Made by a program: the position numbers and the translations under genes. Shown here piece by piece: positions 24,026 through 36,058 of a DNA stretch of 64,000 bases. The notes beneath the pieces were generated by a model. That model saw nothing but the letters and a program-made list of their open reading frames with translations. It was not told the origin of the DNA and searched no databases. Origin of the DNA: Ziziphus jujuba (Eukaryota; Streptophyta; Magnoliopsida; Rosales; Rhamnaceae); NCBI RefSeq assembly GCF_031755915.1, contig NC_083386.1:23421001-23485000 (forward strand), written 5' to 3'. How positions within the stretch are numbered: position 1 is the stretch's first letter; each line of letters begins with the position of its first letter.

Positions 24026-27000
24026 ACCACCTGTATCGGCATGGGGTATATGGTAAACTTTATTTTTAAATTTACTTTTTCCGACTTTACTTTCCTCATT
24101 TGTCTTTTGAATATTTTTGCTGTATACATCTTTTGTTAACTTTTACATTCTTTATACAAAATATGAAACAAAGAAGTAATTAAAACAGGTTACGCACAAT
24201 AGCATGTTCTGTTTTCTGCTATATGGAAAAATTATAGCTAGTGCAAGACTAGTGTTTCTTGAATATAAAATTTAAAGAGGAAAAAAAAAATATATATATA
24301 TATATATTCGATCCGCATATTGAATTGATGGAAGAACATACTGAGGATGCTTCCAAAATATATATATATTCATGTGTATTGATTTTTAGTTGTCAGGTTG
24401 GCAATTGCTCGTACTCTGTTTTTGTATGGCTTTATGAATTCTTTGAATTAATTTCTTCCTTCTCCAAAATAATAATAATAATAAAATAAAATAAAAAATC
24501 AATCGTTGTTGTGAACTTGTGATAGGATAAATAAAAAACGACACATTTCGGATATAATTAAAACAATTGCATGGATCTCCCTCCTTCAATTATATTAAAC
24601 CAAATTAATTCAATCATGCATGCATGCAAGATTAATTATATATAAGTTGAATCTGGCCAACATTCATGTGGCACAAGATAATTATAATTGTATCTGAATT
24701 TTTTCTTTGGTATTTTTTTTTCAATTACTTTCTTTGGTAAATTGAAATATGCAGATTTGGCTATAGACATGCTAAAGAGCAACCCAGGACTAGCTAAGGT
24801 TAGAAACAAATATGATGAAACAGGATTGACTGTGTTAGCACGAACACCTCTAACTTTTGTTGGTAATGATGAGAGTCAATCAGCTGGACTACTCAAGAGT
24901 TTTCTTAATTTATCATGTAAGTCCACATTTAATTCAATCTAATTATATATTTAATAATTAAATACAGAATTAATTAATTAATTACTTTATTAATTCTCAG
25001 TGAAAATGCTTTGTGATAAAAAGAATAATTAACTATATCAATTCTATATTTAATAATTAACTATATTAATTATAAAGTTATTTATTAAAAGAATATTAAC
25101 TATATTTTATATTAATTATATTAATTACATAGTTAATTAACTATATTAATTCTCAATGAAAAAGGTTTAAAGCTGCCGCATTTAGGAAAATCAAGGCAGT
25201 ATTCTCAAGCGTTAGACTTAGTCAAAATGCTTTGTGATTATTGCTTGAATAATTCTGATGAAGAGAACCAAAGCTCAACTGCGGAAGTTGCAAATCTACT
25301 ATTTGATGCGGCTGAAGCAGGGAATGTGGATATTTTAATCAAACTAATGCACTTCAACCCTGACCTACTGTGGGTCAAAGATACTGAAAGAGGAACTATC
25401 TTTCACGTGGCGGTTGAGAATCGTCACGAGGACATATTCAATTTGCTATTTGAGTTGGGTGCAATTAAGGATTTTATTGCAAAACATATTCCTAGCAATG
25501 ACAATAACTTGCTTCATTTTGCTGCAAAATTACCACCTCAAAAGAAGCTCAACACTGTAAGCGGTGCAGCTCTTCAGATGCACCGAGAGCTTTTGTGGTA
25601 CAAGGTACGTACATAAACATCAATATATATGGTCTGGCAGCTTCTATTTCTTAATTAATATATATTCAAAACATGTTCTGCATATAAAATCAGTGTAAAA
25701 TGTTGAAAGTGTATTATTAATTTAATGATTTAAAATTAAAATTTTAATTAGACAAATGAGGATTTATAATATTTGTTAAGAATTATGTTATATATATCTA
25801 TATCTGTAATTGAATATAAAAAGCGACATACCTAGAATTCTTTTCATAAAAATATTTATATTCTATTAATCAATATGGCTTATTGTGCCCTTTTTTTTTT
25901 CATTTTTTCGATTAAATGTCTTGTTTTGTTTTGTTTTCTTGTCCTTTCTTATCGTGTTTTAAGATTTTTTTTTTTAAAGGTTGTGTTAATAATAGTATAA
26001 TTAAACATTCTAGTCTTTTTAAGTTTTAAGTTTTACATTTCCTTTTAGTTGATTCTAATAAAAAAACAGTGTTTATTTTTTAACAAATGACTACACTTTA
26101 TTCTAATAAATTTATTGTAGCTTATTTTTTAAGTTTTCAATATTAATAGGCTAAAATTCTTTACTGGATAAATTTCAAATGCACATGGTTGATTGGACTA
26201 GCATTGGCGCAGATGGAATAGATGATGGTTAATGAGTATGATAGAAAATTTTATAAATATAGTATTTATCTCTTATACTTTTATTATTCTTTTTTTCACA
26301 AAAGTGTCTTATAGCTTGATTTTTCTTGTTTGTAGATAACTGAAAAAAGTAATTGACACTATTATAACGTGGCCATGGCAAATATATATATATATATATA
26401 TATAGATATATATCTTGAATATGTTCCCTACATAAATATTAATGTGCCAAGTACCATGATAACATTAATAGCTTTCTAGTATGCAATTAAAAGTCCCTAT
26501 ATAAACTCGCTCCATTTGTACACAAAGATAAAAAAATGTGGTGGAGTGTATAAGGAAACAGACATGCTAAGACAGCTAATCTAATTAAAATTCAATATGG
26601 CACTGCTTTGACTCATATAACTACAAAACCATCCAAAACTTTTTCCATTGTTGAATTTACATAAAATGAAATCGCTATTGATCCATATTGCTTTCCTAAT
26701 TAATCTCTCTTGAATTAATTTTTATTACAGGAAGTAGAAAAGATTGTACCAACTCCATACAGAGACTTGCCTAATTCAAAAGGAGAAACCCCACGTGCTT
26801 TATTTGAAAAAGAACATAAAGAATTGAAAGCGAAAGGTGAGAAGTGGATGAAGGACATAGCAGCTTCATCTATGTTGGTTGCTACACTTGTTGCGACAGT
26901 AATGTTCACAGCCGCAATTAGTGTCCCTGGTGGATTCAATACCGATAATGGAGTTCCAATTCTTCTAGATAAAAAGCCTAAGCTATTTCTGATTTTCACA

Positions 27001-28546
27001 ATATCAGATACAGTAGGGCTATTCTCCTCCACAGCTTCTACTCTGATATTCTTGTCCATCCATACCTCTCGCTATGCTGATGATGATTTCCTTAAGTTCG
27101 TACCATTTATGTTGATGTTCGGAGTTACTACGCTTTTCATAGCCCTAACAGCCATGACGATCACTTTTTCTGCCACCTTTCTTCTTTATTATCATCACCA
27201 TGGATTTGCTTTCATTTCTGTCATTGTGGGTTCTGTTCCTCTTCTTTACCTTTTATTAATTTTTCCTCTTTTAGTTGATCTTCTGCATGCAATTCGTGGT
27301 CCTAGGTTTCTGTTTAAGCCAGGAAAACATCTATTTCACTAGCTAGTAATTGTCTACTTATCATGATATGTCGTAACTATATTTCATATTTGAACTCTAT
27401 ATATGGAATAAGTTCTCGAGGTTTAAAAAATAATGGCACTCACGTTATTCTTCATATTTTTGCATGGTGTTCATTTTGCCTGTGCATTTTCTTTTATATT
27501 TGCAAAATGTTTTATTCTCTGCTCCTATATTTCATACTTGCACCATTATTTGCATATGGTATATGATACCATCCCTATTTTTGATATAAAGCGCGAGTCA
27601 TATTTTTGGATCTAGTAGGGGTGCAAAACAAAGCCCATTGTCCTTAAATAGGAACCCATTGCGTAAAATATGAGCCCGCAAAATTACCTCTCACGGTCTC
27701 CGGCACGATGGGGCCTTACTTGCACCAAGACCCTGCCCAATTGTATAATGTGTTCCTGATTATTACTTTTTTGGACATATAATTTCAAATATATACCTAT
27801 TTATTCAAATAACCAATAAAAATTAATGATGTTTTTATATGTTTTTTAATTCATGTAAATTTTTATAAATTTTAATTTTCGCAAAAAGGAAAAGATATTA
27901 TTAAATTTGTTTTGTTTTTTTTAATAAACATACTAGAATGTCTAGTTGAGGACTAAAGTCCGATTCGAGGTAGGTTTAATAGAAATTGATCCAGTCCATC
28001 TTTCGCATTTGGTGATTATCCTGGGCCATATTACCCCTCAAAAATGAATTTTTTGTTTTGGGTCAACCCTTAACTATTATTTGTAAATGCAACGAAGGAA
28101 TTGAAGAACACATAAGCCAAGTTTATTTGTATCCGTTTACATAACTTTGAAAAACAATTTATGTGCATCAATGCCATGAATATCTACAACTGAAATCAAA
28201 ATTTATGAATCCATTTCCAAATATGTGGTTAGCATTATGCAGTTTTAAATTATATATATATATAAATATATATGTATTGCAACATAAAAGAAAATCCCAA
28301 AGTATTTTGCCCAATCCAGCATTTATTTAAATAACAACTTACATGGTGGGAGAGATCAAATTACAAGCTAGGTTTATTACAAGATATTATTTGATATATT
28401 ATGCAATCTCCTAGGTGAAATAAACGTTTACATGATTGGAATAGAAATCTTGAATCACGTATAGACTGGATTATATCCACTAAAAATGGAAACATTATTA
28501 ACGAGTAAATAACAGGAATACAACCTAGAATACTATATATGATGAC

Positions 28547-28754
28547 TTACTCTCCATGATGATAATATAGAAGATTAATTACTAAAAATGCTTCCACTAA
28601 GGCCACCTTTGAGATGAAAAGTGCTGTGATTCCGATCAACAACTTTATGCAAACAATGAAATATTTTTCTGCATAACGAGTGGTGAGGATGGACCAGAAG
28701 ATCAACACTGAGCTGTGGAGCAGAATATTGATATTGCATTTGATGTCAAGAAAT
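28547..28754 (-). pseudogene. Relic of an ACD6/ITN1-like PGG-domain exon, antisense
   Basis: Read on the minus strand, this piece gives a frameshifted remnant of the C-terminal membrane region of the family. A FLTSNAISIFCSTA part is followed in another frame by LIFWSILTTRYAEKYF and then ITALFIS and LLYYHHGE before a stop at 28547-28549. It lines up with the segments of genes A and B that read LIFLSIHTSRYAD, TTLFIAL and LLYYHHHG. No upstream exons were found. It is too diverged to derive from the recent A/B duplication, so it marks an older family member in opposite orientation. Confidence 0.7.
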
Positions 28755-28796
28755 CTTTAATTGATCTTATTCCTTTTTGCCTCATATTCTTTAGAG

Positions 28797-29097
28797 CTCA
28801 TAGGTATTAAAATCATCCCCTTTGCTCATTGATTTTGACCTTTTCTTTATCTTACATTTTTCAAAACTCACAGATCTTACATTGATCTTTTGCTTTAAAA
28901 GTAGTGTCTTTGCCACTAAATTGCCTTGGCTTATATATCTTATCACTTCTAACCTCGTATCTTTTAAAACTTATAGGTTTTGCCATTATCCCCCTCATCG
29001 CTCACTGATTTTTATCCTTTTTTATTTCACATTATTCAAAACTCATGGATCTTAATCTTTTGCTTGAAAAGCAGTGTCTTTTGCCACGGAATTGCCT
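28797..29097 (+). repeat. Imperfect tandem repeat x2, unit about 130 bp plus spacer
   Basis: Two related units (about 28797-28929 and 28970-29097) share the order CTCATTGATTTT, TTCAAAACTCA, GATCTT, CTTTTGCTT, AGTGTCTTTGCCAC and AATTGCCTT. Confidence 0.65.
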
Positions 29098-29947
29098 TCA
29101 TACAATTATTTGCATTTTTAATCCTTTAATTTTAAGGTGTTTGGCACTTGTATGGCGGTTTTGTCCCTTGACTATGGTATTTGTTACATATCTCTTATCT
29201 TGGAATTTTATGGCAATTAATAATTTTTTTAAATGTGTAATTTATTGTATAAAAGTATTTTAAACTCCAATTATATATAAAACAAAAATAAGTGCCAAAA
29301 AAAGAAGAAGAAAAGTTTCAAAATAAGAGAAATGCAAGTGTGCAACAAACATCATAGACGGACAAAATTGTCAAGAAAAAAGAAACTCGAGGTTAGAAGT
29401 GTCATACAACTTAAATTTTTCTTTTTTGGGTCTTTTTTTTATTTTGTTTTCATTTATTTATTTATTTTTGGTTTGATTTTTTTAAAGAAATGGATGAATA
29501 TATCAAGGATAAGAGTATATCAATATCCATTAAGTCTTCAAGTGACAGGACTCACCCCGGGAACAGTCCTAGGATCTTCCAAGTGGTCTCGTCTAGTGAA
29601 GTCCCATTGGACAATCCCTAAAAAAATATCTAATGGAACCTCACTTAAAACGTAGACAACTGAACACATGCATTATCAATAATACCTTAATATACATATA
29701 AATAAAACCATAACAACACAAAAGTCCACAACCGACCTATTGTATCACAGGCCATAACAACACATGTATATAATATGGTCTCTATTGAGTCCAATAATTA
29801 GATCAGAGCATTATAAAAGTATTTGGAAAGTTTAGAAGTACAAATAAGCAATAAATAAGTTAAAAAAAAAAAAGATAGATAAGGAAAGATAGATATTGCT
29901 GCTGCTATGGAAAGGATGAAGTGATAAGCGATGCACGAGGCAAGACT

Positions 29948-32900
29948 TGTCAGGGTCCAAAATTCCTCATTGGAACCCTAGACAAGCCCTGATCCTAAGG
30001 AAACCCTACCCGACCCTCGAATGGAAAATCCGGCAGAACTTCTCCTAAGGGTTGGACTTACCACAAATTTTCTGCACTGAAAACACACTTCTATATACAT
30101 CCCCTTATTCCTCCTACATTACTACAATATAATTCCACAAATTTACAGCACTCCAAATGAATAACAGTAAATCAGTGCATAATTAATAACTAAATGTCCA
30201 ATACAGTATATAGAGCATTATATAAATAAATATGAACTTTATTCAATGTCAGATAAAGAAGCAATACAAGATGAAGAGGAAAAAAGGGAAGAAATGCTTC
30301 TTGGACTTTCGGCAATGAACTGAGACGTCAGGCTTGCCCCGGACGATCAACGTCTCCCAACCTGGACCTAGGAGAATGGAATTTAAAAATATGAGATGCT
30401 AATCATCTCAGTGAGTGATCCTATCTACTGTATAATATGAAGCAACGATAATTATGGCACACTTGATTAATTAGGAATAAATAAGTAATTAAATAATAAT
30501 TAATTGAAAATAATATTTTCTCTCAAAACCCTCACCATTCTCTCCGTTGGAAAAGTTTTCCTTTTAAAACATTTTCACAAAACCCGTTATTTGTATTCCC
30601 CGAAAATCAAGAAATAAGTAGTTAACTAAATATCAAATAAAAAATAATAAATCAAACATCCAAAATTTATAATGGAAATAAAATAGGAATAGAAATAAAA
30701 ATAATTTCGTAATAATTACTAAATAATTAATAAATGTCATAAACAAATAATACGAAAATATTAATGAAACTTACATTAAGACAATTTAGGAAATAATAAA
30801 ATAATTAGAATTAATTAATTAATTGAACAATTAAATAAAGGAATAATTAAACCAAATTAAAACCTCCATTTAACATAAATGGTAAAAACATAGTAAAATC
30901 GCTTTAAAATCATCAAATCAATATAAATAGTGAAATAAATCATTTAATTAATAAAAGATATACTTAAATCAATTTAATCATCTATTTGAAGTAAATGATA
31001 AAACTACAAAAGAATTTATTTGAAAACCCCAATCCATTTAAAGATACTCTTTAAAAACATTATTATTTGGAAATAATATCGAAAGCTACTTGACGCACCA
31101 CACTATATACCAGTGATGTCCCACAATACCCAGCGTCCCTAGTACCGTGTAACGGGAGGTTAAAGACAGAAACTTGCATACGGTCGCTTCGGCGTCCCGA
31201 CAGCATCGCTGCTTAAACCGTCATCCCAGCCACGGAGGGGGGGCGGCTTATGTGCACTATATAAAACTTTCCTACCCTCGGTCCAGTGGCAACTCACGGG
31301 AGACATTATAACTTGCGTGCTCATCTACATATACAGTACAGAACACCAGTACTGTATGAGTGCGTCTAAAACCAGTTATTAAATTTATTATTAAAATACC
31401 AAATTTTCCAAAATTCACCGTGGGAATTATACCACTTTTCAAATTCACCATCCCACATTTTTTTCTTTAATATCACCAGCATGAATACTTCGATAATATA
31501 TAATTTTCTCATATCACAAAATCCGTCAATACAATTATTTAATTTTCAAACCCATCAACTTTCATTTCCATCAACTCAAATATACAATTTTCCAATGGCA
31601 TAAATATTTTTGAAACATAATTCTTTAAAACAATACTTGTCTCCAATCCTCAAAATCCATTTAAATCAACAAATCCATAAAACCACATTAATTTCATATA
31701 TAATTAATTCATATAATTGTGCACAATAATTGAATAATAACCATAGCAATAATTAAAATAAATCAAACCACAATTTCTTTAAATTCCCAAATATATTCTT
31801 TTGGCACCAAAACATATATTAAAAACATTATAATTTAGCAATACAATTTATATGGAAATTCTCTTAATATCAAATACATAAAACATATTTACCAAATATT
31901 TAATTATGAAATATTCCAACAATGAAATTTAATAATAATTACCAAAATCTCAAATTCCTTAAAACCAAAATATTTTATAATGCACAAATATTTAATTCCA
32001 TTCAATTTTGGCACCAAAATTTCAAATATAAATTTACTACATATTAAACATATTTTTCAAACAGCCACTTTACACAAAATATATATGTTTTAACATCCCA
32101 AATTAATTCTGAAGATGGGTCACTCACCTGGAACACGCAATTAATCCAAGATCCTTCATGGGATCAATTCCACGATACACACATGCTTTAGAACAACAAT
32201 TTACACACAGTCAAATAAAATAATATTTTATTCGGATAAATAATACCCGGTACCTAGGGGGTTAAACACAAACATTAACCAAAATTGACGAGTAATATAC
32301 CGAATCGAAACTTGAGTGACGAGGATTACGAATCTGGTCTTACTTCCCGGAGATCGGACCAGTGGTGGCCGGAATCTCGCCGGAAAGCTCTCGGCCTTTA
32401 GAGTCTCGATTCTCCCAAACCGTTGTGAATTGGAGGAAAAGGACACCGGATTTGAATTCAGGGGGTCGGAATTAGTGGGAGGGACTGGCGGTACAACTAG
32501 GTACTCGCCGGAACTGGACTTTCCGGCGAGCCACCGAATCCCACCGAAAAACGTCACCGCCAGTGGCACGTCCGGTGGCTGGTGGCCGAGATTTTTTAGG
32601 GGTTTTGTAGATCGAGGGGAGAGGGTTCCAACGGGACCGGCGGTGAGGCAAACGGAGGCCGGAATTGGGAGAAATCTGGGTTTGAAGATTTTCAACCCCT
32701 CGCTGGAAAATACTCCGATCCCGGTGGGCTGGCCGCAAATGAGAAGGTGGTGAGGGGTGGCTGGCGCGTGTGGCCTGAAAATGGCTAGAAATGGGTCAAA
32801 CGGCGGTGGCCGGTGGTGGAGGGGAAAAATGGCCGTCGACGGAAAACGCTCTGATCCTGGCACGTTACCGGCCGGTTGGCCGTGAGATTTGGGTGGCCGG

Positions 32901-33508
32901 TCGGAATTGAGGAGGCGGAGGCAGTGGGGTGGCCGGACGATGGCCAACCGGTGGTGGCCGATTTTTCTCCCCCTCTCTTTCTCTCTCCTCCCCCCTCTTT
33001 TCACACCGGTTTAAGGCCACCATGGGTGGCACTGTTCACCCATGTGGACCTCTAAGATGTCGACATGTGGCATCACTGTTCATGTACTGTATATAATTGG
33101 AAAGTAGAATAAAATATTGCGGTAATTGGAAAACTTTGCATGTCCATAACTTTTTAACCGTACGTCCAAAATTTGGCGTGCCATTAGTCTGTGGACTTGT
33201 ATCGATGAGCACTTTACAACCATATATGAGTCAAAGCTCATTTCCCCATAAATAAAAAGTCAACTCGGGCACCCTTGGACAGTTTGGATCCCAACTTGTT
33301 TTGCTCATAACTTTCAAACTGTAACTCCGTTTTCGACCTGCTACTAGTCTACGAACTCGTGCCAACTATACTTCGTAATGATACCTCAGTCAATCTAGAA
33401 TTCCATCCGAGTCAAAAAGTCAACTTTTGACCCATTCGGTCAACGGTCAACGGTCAACCTCGGTGAAAGTTGGAAAATTTCCATTGTACTTTGGGACGGG
33501 ATGTTACA
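29948..33508 (-). mobile_element. Gypsy-type solo LTR 1, nested
   Basis: On the minus strand this 3561-bp sequence starts TGTAACATCCCGTCCC and ends CCCTGACA. Flanking GACT (29944-29947 and 33509-33512) is the likely target duplication, within solo LTR 3. The GC-rich part (32300-33000) contains a 258-codon open stretch that belongs to the LTR. No internal domain is attached. Confidence 0.83.
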
Positions 33509-35490
33509 GACTGCTACTAACTACCTGGACCTAGGGGAACGAATTTAAAACAAATAAAATATGAGATAAAAAAAATCTCAGTGAGTGGCATAATATAATA
33601 AAAAAATAAAAATTTATATCCGTAAAACTTTTTCTCAAGACCTTTTGTTTTACTCATTTAAAAAGTTCTCCATTTAAAAATCATTTTGTAAAACCCAAAT
33701 TTGTACCCCAATTTAATATCATAAATTGATGCTCAAAGGTATAAGGTGAACGATCAGTATAATATTGCAAAATATCTTAATCAAGATATAAGTAGTGAGC
33801 ATAAAATATTATAAACACAATTTCACGAAATAATTATGAAAGTGTAGTAATAACCAGCATATTTGAAAACCAACAATATACACAAAATATATACAATGTA
33901 CCATACGATATACCAAACTATAAACCATGGGATACACCTACCTTATGACTCTCAATATATGAAAGGAATCCTGGAAATAATAAACTGTCGAGACATACCC
34001 AACCTCACGGTCCGTGGCAATTATAAACTGTCGGGTGAAACCAACTTCACAGTCCGTGACAATAATAAACCGTCCGGATAAACCCAACCTCAAGGCCCGT
34101 GGCAATAATAAACCATTGGGATAAATCCAACTCCACGGTATTGTGGCAAATCGTGCGCTATAATATAATACTGATCCAAGACACTAGTAATATAAGGTAC
34201 ATCAATTAAGAATAATTAATACAGTATCCTTAAAACAATCTTGTAAGATCATGTATATTTTTCCAAATGATACTGTATCATAAATCATAATTTAATATTT
34301 CAATTGAACTGCTTATTTAAACATTTCAAAATTTTCAAATCATCATTTCATGCTTAAACCAGAAATATCACAGTGAAATATATTTACCATAAACCAATTT
34401 TAAGCACATAAAATTATAAAATATTTGAACATTTTTAAAATCATATAAATTTTCAATCTGCTTTCTTAAATTAGTTATTTTCCGAAATGATTTAGAACCT
34501 CAATTCAAATATCAAGATATTTAGATACCATAAATTCATTTATGAATTCATTAGAATTGAAAACCGTTTAAAATATTGTTAAACATCATATAAAATGATA
34601 ACACATATAAATAAAATCAAATAATATATATGCATAAACAAAAAATTTCAATCAAATAGTATATACATAAAATATTTGAAGCACATATATACTATACTAT
34701 GTATCCAAAATATTTTAAAATCATATAACCACTCATAGCATTATAGATGCTCACTCCTGCTCCCCTGCAGAACCGACTTAAGACTCAACATGAGTATCTG
34801 TAATATAATAAAATATTTTTTAGACTCCAATAACTAAAATAAAGATATTTTTATGAACTAAATATCTTAAAATAATTTATATCACTCTAAAATTACATAA
34901 ATTGGACACTGAACGGTCCAATTATACTGCATACTCTTACGATCCGATATCCAAAATTAGAGTTTTTCACCCAAAGACTAATCTTTCAATATTGAACTAT
35001 CTAATAGGTCCTAATAATTTCTAATTTCACTAATCCAACTTCAATTTTGTCTAATTTGACCAATTTTGTCCAAACACAATATGAATTTATCCGGTATTTA
35101 ACTAATTGACCCAAAAATAGAAAAATTATCAAACGACCTCCAAAATTCACAAATTTTATATCAATGGAAAGCCCAAGAGATAAGGAATGCAATGGTATAC
35201 TCACCTCGGTCCAAAAGTGTCACTGATGGTTGAAAAACTTATCGCAATACTCGGCCAAAGTCCACGTTGATGTATCTCTCAAACGGTGAGGAATCTTTGT
35301 AAATGGACCACAGAAATGAGTTTCAAGGATCCAAAAATAGTGAACAAAGTGTATGGATTGGCCTGAAATGGCCAAGAAAAGGTCAAACGGTAGGAAAATG
35401 TCAAACAGTCGATTCCGGCCCGTCGATCGGCTGTTTGGCTTGAAATTTGGCTGGCGATGTCTTCTCAAGGTGGGTAACAAGGATGGCTGG
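33509..35490 (-). other. Middle segment of solo LTR 3
   Basis: This is the part of the outer LTR between the two nested LTRs. It has no supported gene. It contains repeats of the form CCAACCTCACGGTCCGTGGCAA with TAATAAACCGTC near 33985-34150 (about four imperfect units of roughly 53 bp). Confidence 0.65.
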
Positions 35491-36008
35491 TGTAACACCC
35501 CGTCCCAAACTACATCAGAATTCTTGCACGTTGACCGAGGTTGACCGAGTGGGTCAAAAAGTTGATTTTTTGTTCTGGGTGAAATTTCTAGTTGACCGTG
35601 GTATCGTAGCGAAGTACATGATACTACGAGTTCATAGACTAGTAGCACATCTGAATCAGAGTTACCGTTTAAAAGTTATGGGCAAAATAAGTCGAGATCC
35701 AAAATGTCCAAAGGTGCCGGGAGTTGACTTTTTATGGTTGTAGAATTTTGTTTTGACTTTTATATGGTTGTAAAGTACTCATTGATACTAGTTCATAGAC
35801 TAGTGGCACGCTTAAATTGGACATCTGGTTAAAAAGTTATGGACTCGCAAAATTTTTCGTATATCGTATTATTTTATATTATTTTATTAGTGTTTAAAAT
35901 TGGAGGCCACGCATCACGCCCTCAGCCAATCCCGTGAGTGCACAGTGGCACCCATGGGATGGATTCTTATTGGCTCAACCCACGTGGGAGTCGTGTGAAG
36001 AGAGAGGG

Positions 36009-36058
<50 letters not shown>

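Larger units (their letters stand above)
17826..27342 (+). pseudogene. ACD6/ITN1-like ankyrin-PGG gene, copy A, disrupted by a copia element
   Basis: This is the twin of the gene at 54248-58180. Predicted exons: 17826-17841, 18044 to about 24052 (split at 18470 by the copia element), 24755-24916, 25165-25604 and 26731-27342. The insertion puts a stop codon 16 bases into the LTR, so translation from the normal start would end after the N-terminal ankyrin repeats and lose the membrane part. The PGG-domain exon is otherwise open and carries KWMKDIAASSMLVATLVATV and SVPGG, followed by three more hydrophobic segments. Exons 1-4 are nearly identical to copy B, but the last exon differs at roughly 10% of residues. 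A transcript starting in the LTR could still include exons 3-5, but nothing here shows that it does. Confidence 0.85.
12593..27985. repeat. Segmental duplication, copy A
   Basis: This stretch matches 49601-58831 in the same order and orientation. It contains the whole ACD6/ITN1-like gene with its upstream and downstream DNA. Copy A is longer because of a 5.55-kb copia element and two small hairpin elements. Similarity can be followed from the (TA)n next to the LINE tail to TAATAGAAA at 27977-27985. In copy B a Mutator-like element starts at the matching point. Outer parts differ at several percent of positions, while 16.67-25.52 kb is almost identical. Confidence 0.92.
27986..29542. other. 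AT-rich spacer between copy A and the LTR nest
   Basis: Apart from the PGG relic and a two-unit tandem repeat, this stretch holds no supported gene. Small ORFs within it are AT-rich and do not resemble a known family. Confidence 0.55.

Noticed and set aside
32228..33004. 258-aa minus-strand ORF as a host gene
   Set aside because: It lies wholly inside solo LTR 1, is low-complexity in Pro/Arg, and matches nothing but the other LTR of the family.
33985..34150. Regular repeats as a CRISPR-like array
   Set aside because: The roughly 53-bp units are imperfect head-to-tail repeats inside an LTR of a plant genome, without unique spacers.
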